23,027 nt of DNA from an uncultured bacterium (GTDB taxonomy: Bacteria; Bacillota; Clostridia; Lachnospirales; Lachnospiraceae): the NCBI GenBank assembly GCA_937916345.1, contig CALFUE010000116.1, positions 1 through 23,027 on the forward strand, read 5' to 3'. Shown piece after piece: positions 22,864 through 23,027 of the stretch (position 1 is the stretch's first letter; each line of letters starts with the position of its first letter). Under the pieces are notes generated by a model, which worked only from the letters and a program-made list of their open reading frames with translations, did not search any database and was not told the origin of the DNA. The position numbers and the translations under genes are program-made.

Positions 22864-23027
22864 TTCAGGAGTGGTCAAAAAAAGGATCATTGACACAAAT
22901 GCTCTCATCAGAGAAAAGGTTGAGGCGGCAGAACACGAATTTGCCGCCTTAAATCTTTCAGGGGTTGAGAACATCGGAGGGGAGCCCGATAATTTTGATT
23001 TTGCGGATCAGGGGGAGGGAGTTTTCC
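22856..23027 (+). CDS. fliH: Flagellar assembly protein FliH, N-terminal part (cut by window end)
   Basis: An open frame runs from here to the window end without a stop, in the position of fliH (negative regulator/partner of the FliI export ATPase). The peptide VVKKRIIDTNALIREKVEAA with following acidic residues (EHEFAALNLSGVENIGG) fits the N-terminus of Firmicute FliH proteins. The likely start is TTG at 22856 inside the end of fliG, because GGAGG (22840-22844) lies at a suitable distance; this gives an 8-base overlap. GTG at 22871 is the alternative, but the only purine-rich stretch before it (AGGAG) touches the codon. Identification rests mostly on gene order, since only 57 codons are present. 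Confidence 0.75.
   Translation, partial: MYSSGVVKKRIIDTNALIREKVEAAEHEFAALNLSGVENIGGEPDNFDFADQGEGVF

Noticed and set aside
1..23027. CRISPR arrays, insertion sequences, tRNA or rRNA genes, attachment sites
   Set aside because: None seen: no regularly spaced repeats, no transposase or integrase motifs, no cloverleaf with a GTTCGA-type arm, and no long direct repeats noticed by eye.

Overview
The window is mostly chromosome of a motile, anaerobic Firmicute, most likely a Lachnospiraceae member. Three things suggest this. The flagellar operon flgB-flgC-fliE-fliF-fliG-fliH follows smf/dprA and topA, as in Bacillus/Clostridium chromosomes. A DUF5717/DUF5716 pair, characteristic of Lachnospiraceae, is present. 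The ribosome binding sites are AGGAGG-like and the sigma-A promoters are close to consensus. No mobile element, CRISPR array, tRNA or rRNA was seen.

Layout. (1) Bases 1 to about 440 look foreign: a GC-rich gene tail on the plus strand (1-171) and another gene tail on the minus strand (188-445), joined inside the reading frame of a GltA/NfnB-type oxidoreductase that survives only as its last ~119 residues (442-801). This is either an assembly chimera or a recent rearrangement. (2) A minus-strand PLP aminotransferase of the CobD/HisC type (790-1902) is divergent from a five-gene plus-strand operon (1999-10422), and the two share overlapping back-to-back promoters. (3) The five genes are packed with gaps of 3, 2, 1 and 0 bases. 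They encode a large DUF5717 protein with Ig-like and helical-repeat parts, a DUF5716 protein with a degenerate Hsp70/actin-like ATPase fold, a small TPR-like protein, a coiled-coil protein with a transmembrane hairpin, and a compact UvrD/PcrA-type helicase. This is the best candidate for an undescribed system here. (4) A minus-strand three-gene operon (13492 down to 10378) encodes a GH13 debranching-enzyme-like protein that has lost all three catalytic acids, a TraX-family membrane protein and a DUF5662 protein. (5) A 241-base divergent intergenic region carries two tandem hairpins and the promoter of DUF1292. (6) A plus-strand set DUF1292-comM(yifB)-dprA-topA ends at a strong rho-independent terminator. 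(7) A consensus-like promoter then starts the flagellar basal-body operon, which runs off the window end inside fliH.

How the genes fit together: region 6 is DNA processing and topology housekeeping. Region 7 builds the rod (FlgB, FlgC), the rod/MS-ring junction (FliE), the MS ring (FliF), the rotor/switch (FliG) and the export regulator (FliH). In Bacillus subtilis trmFO, xerC/codV, hslV, hslU and codY lie between topA and flgB; none is present in the 189 bases here. Regions 3 and 4 consist largely of conserved-looking but functionally unassigned proteins. All identifications come from reading motifs by eye; no database search was possible.
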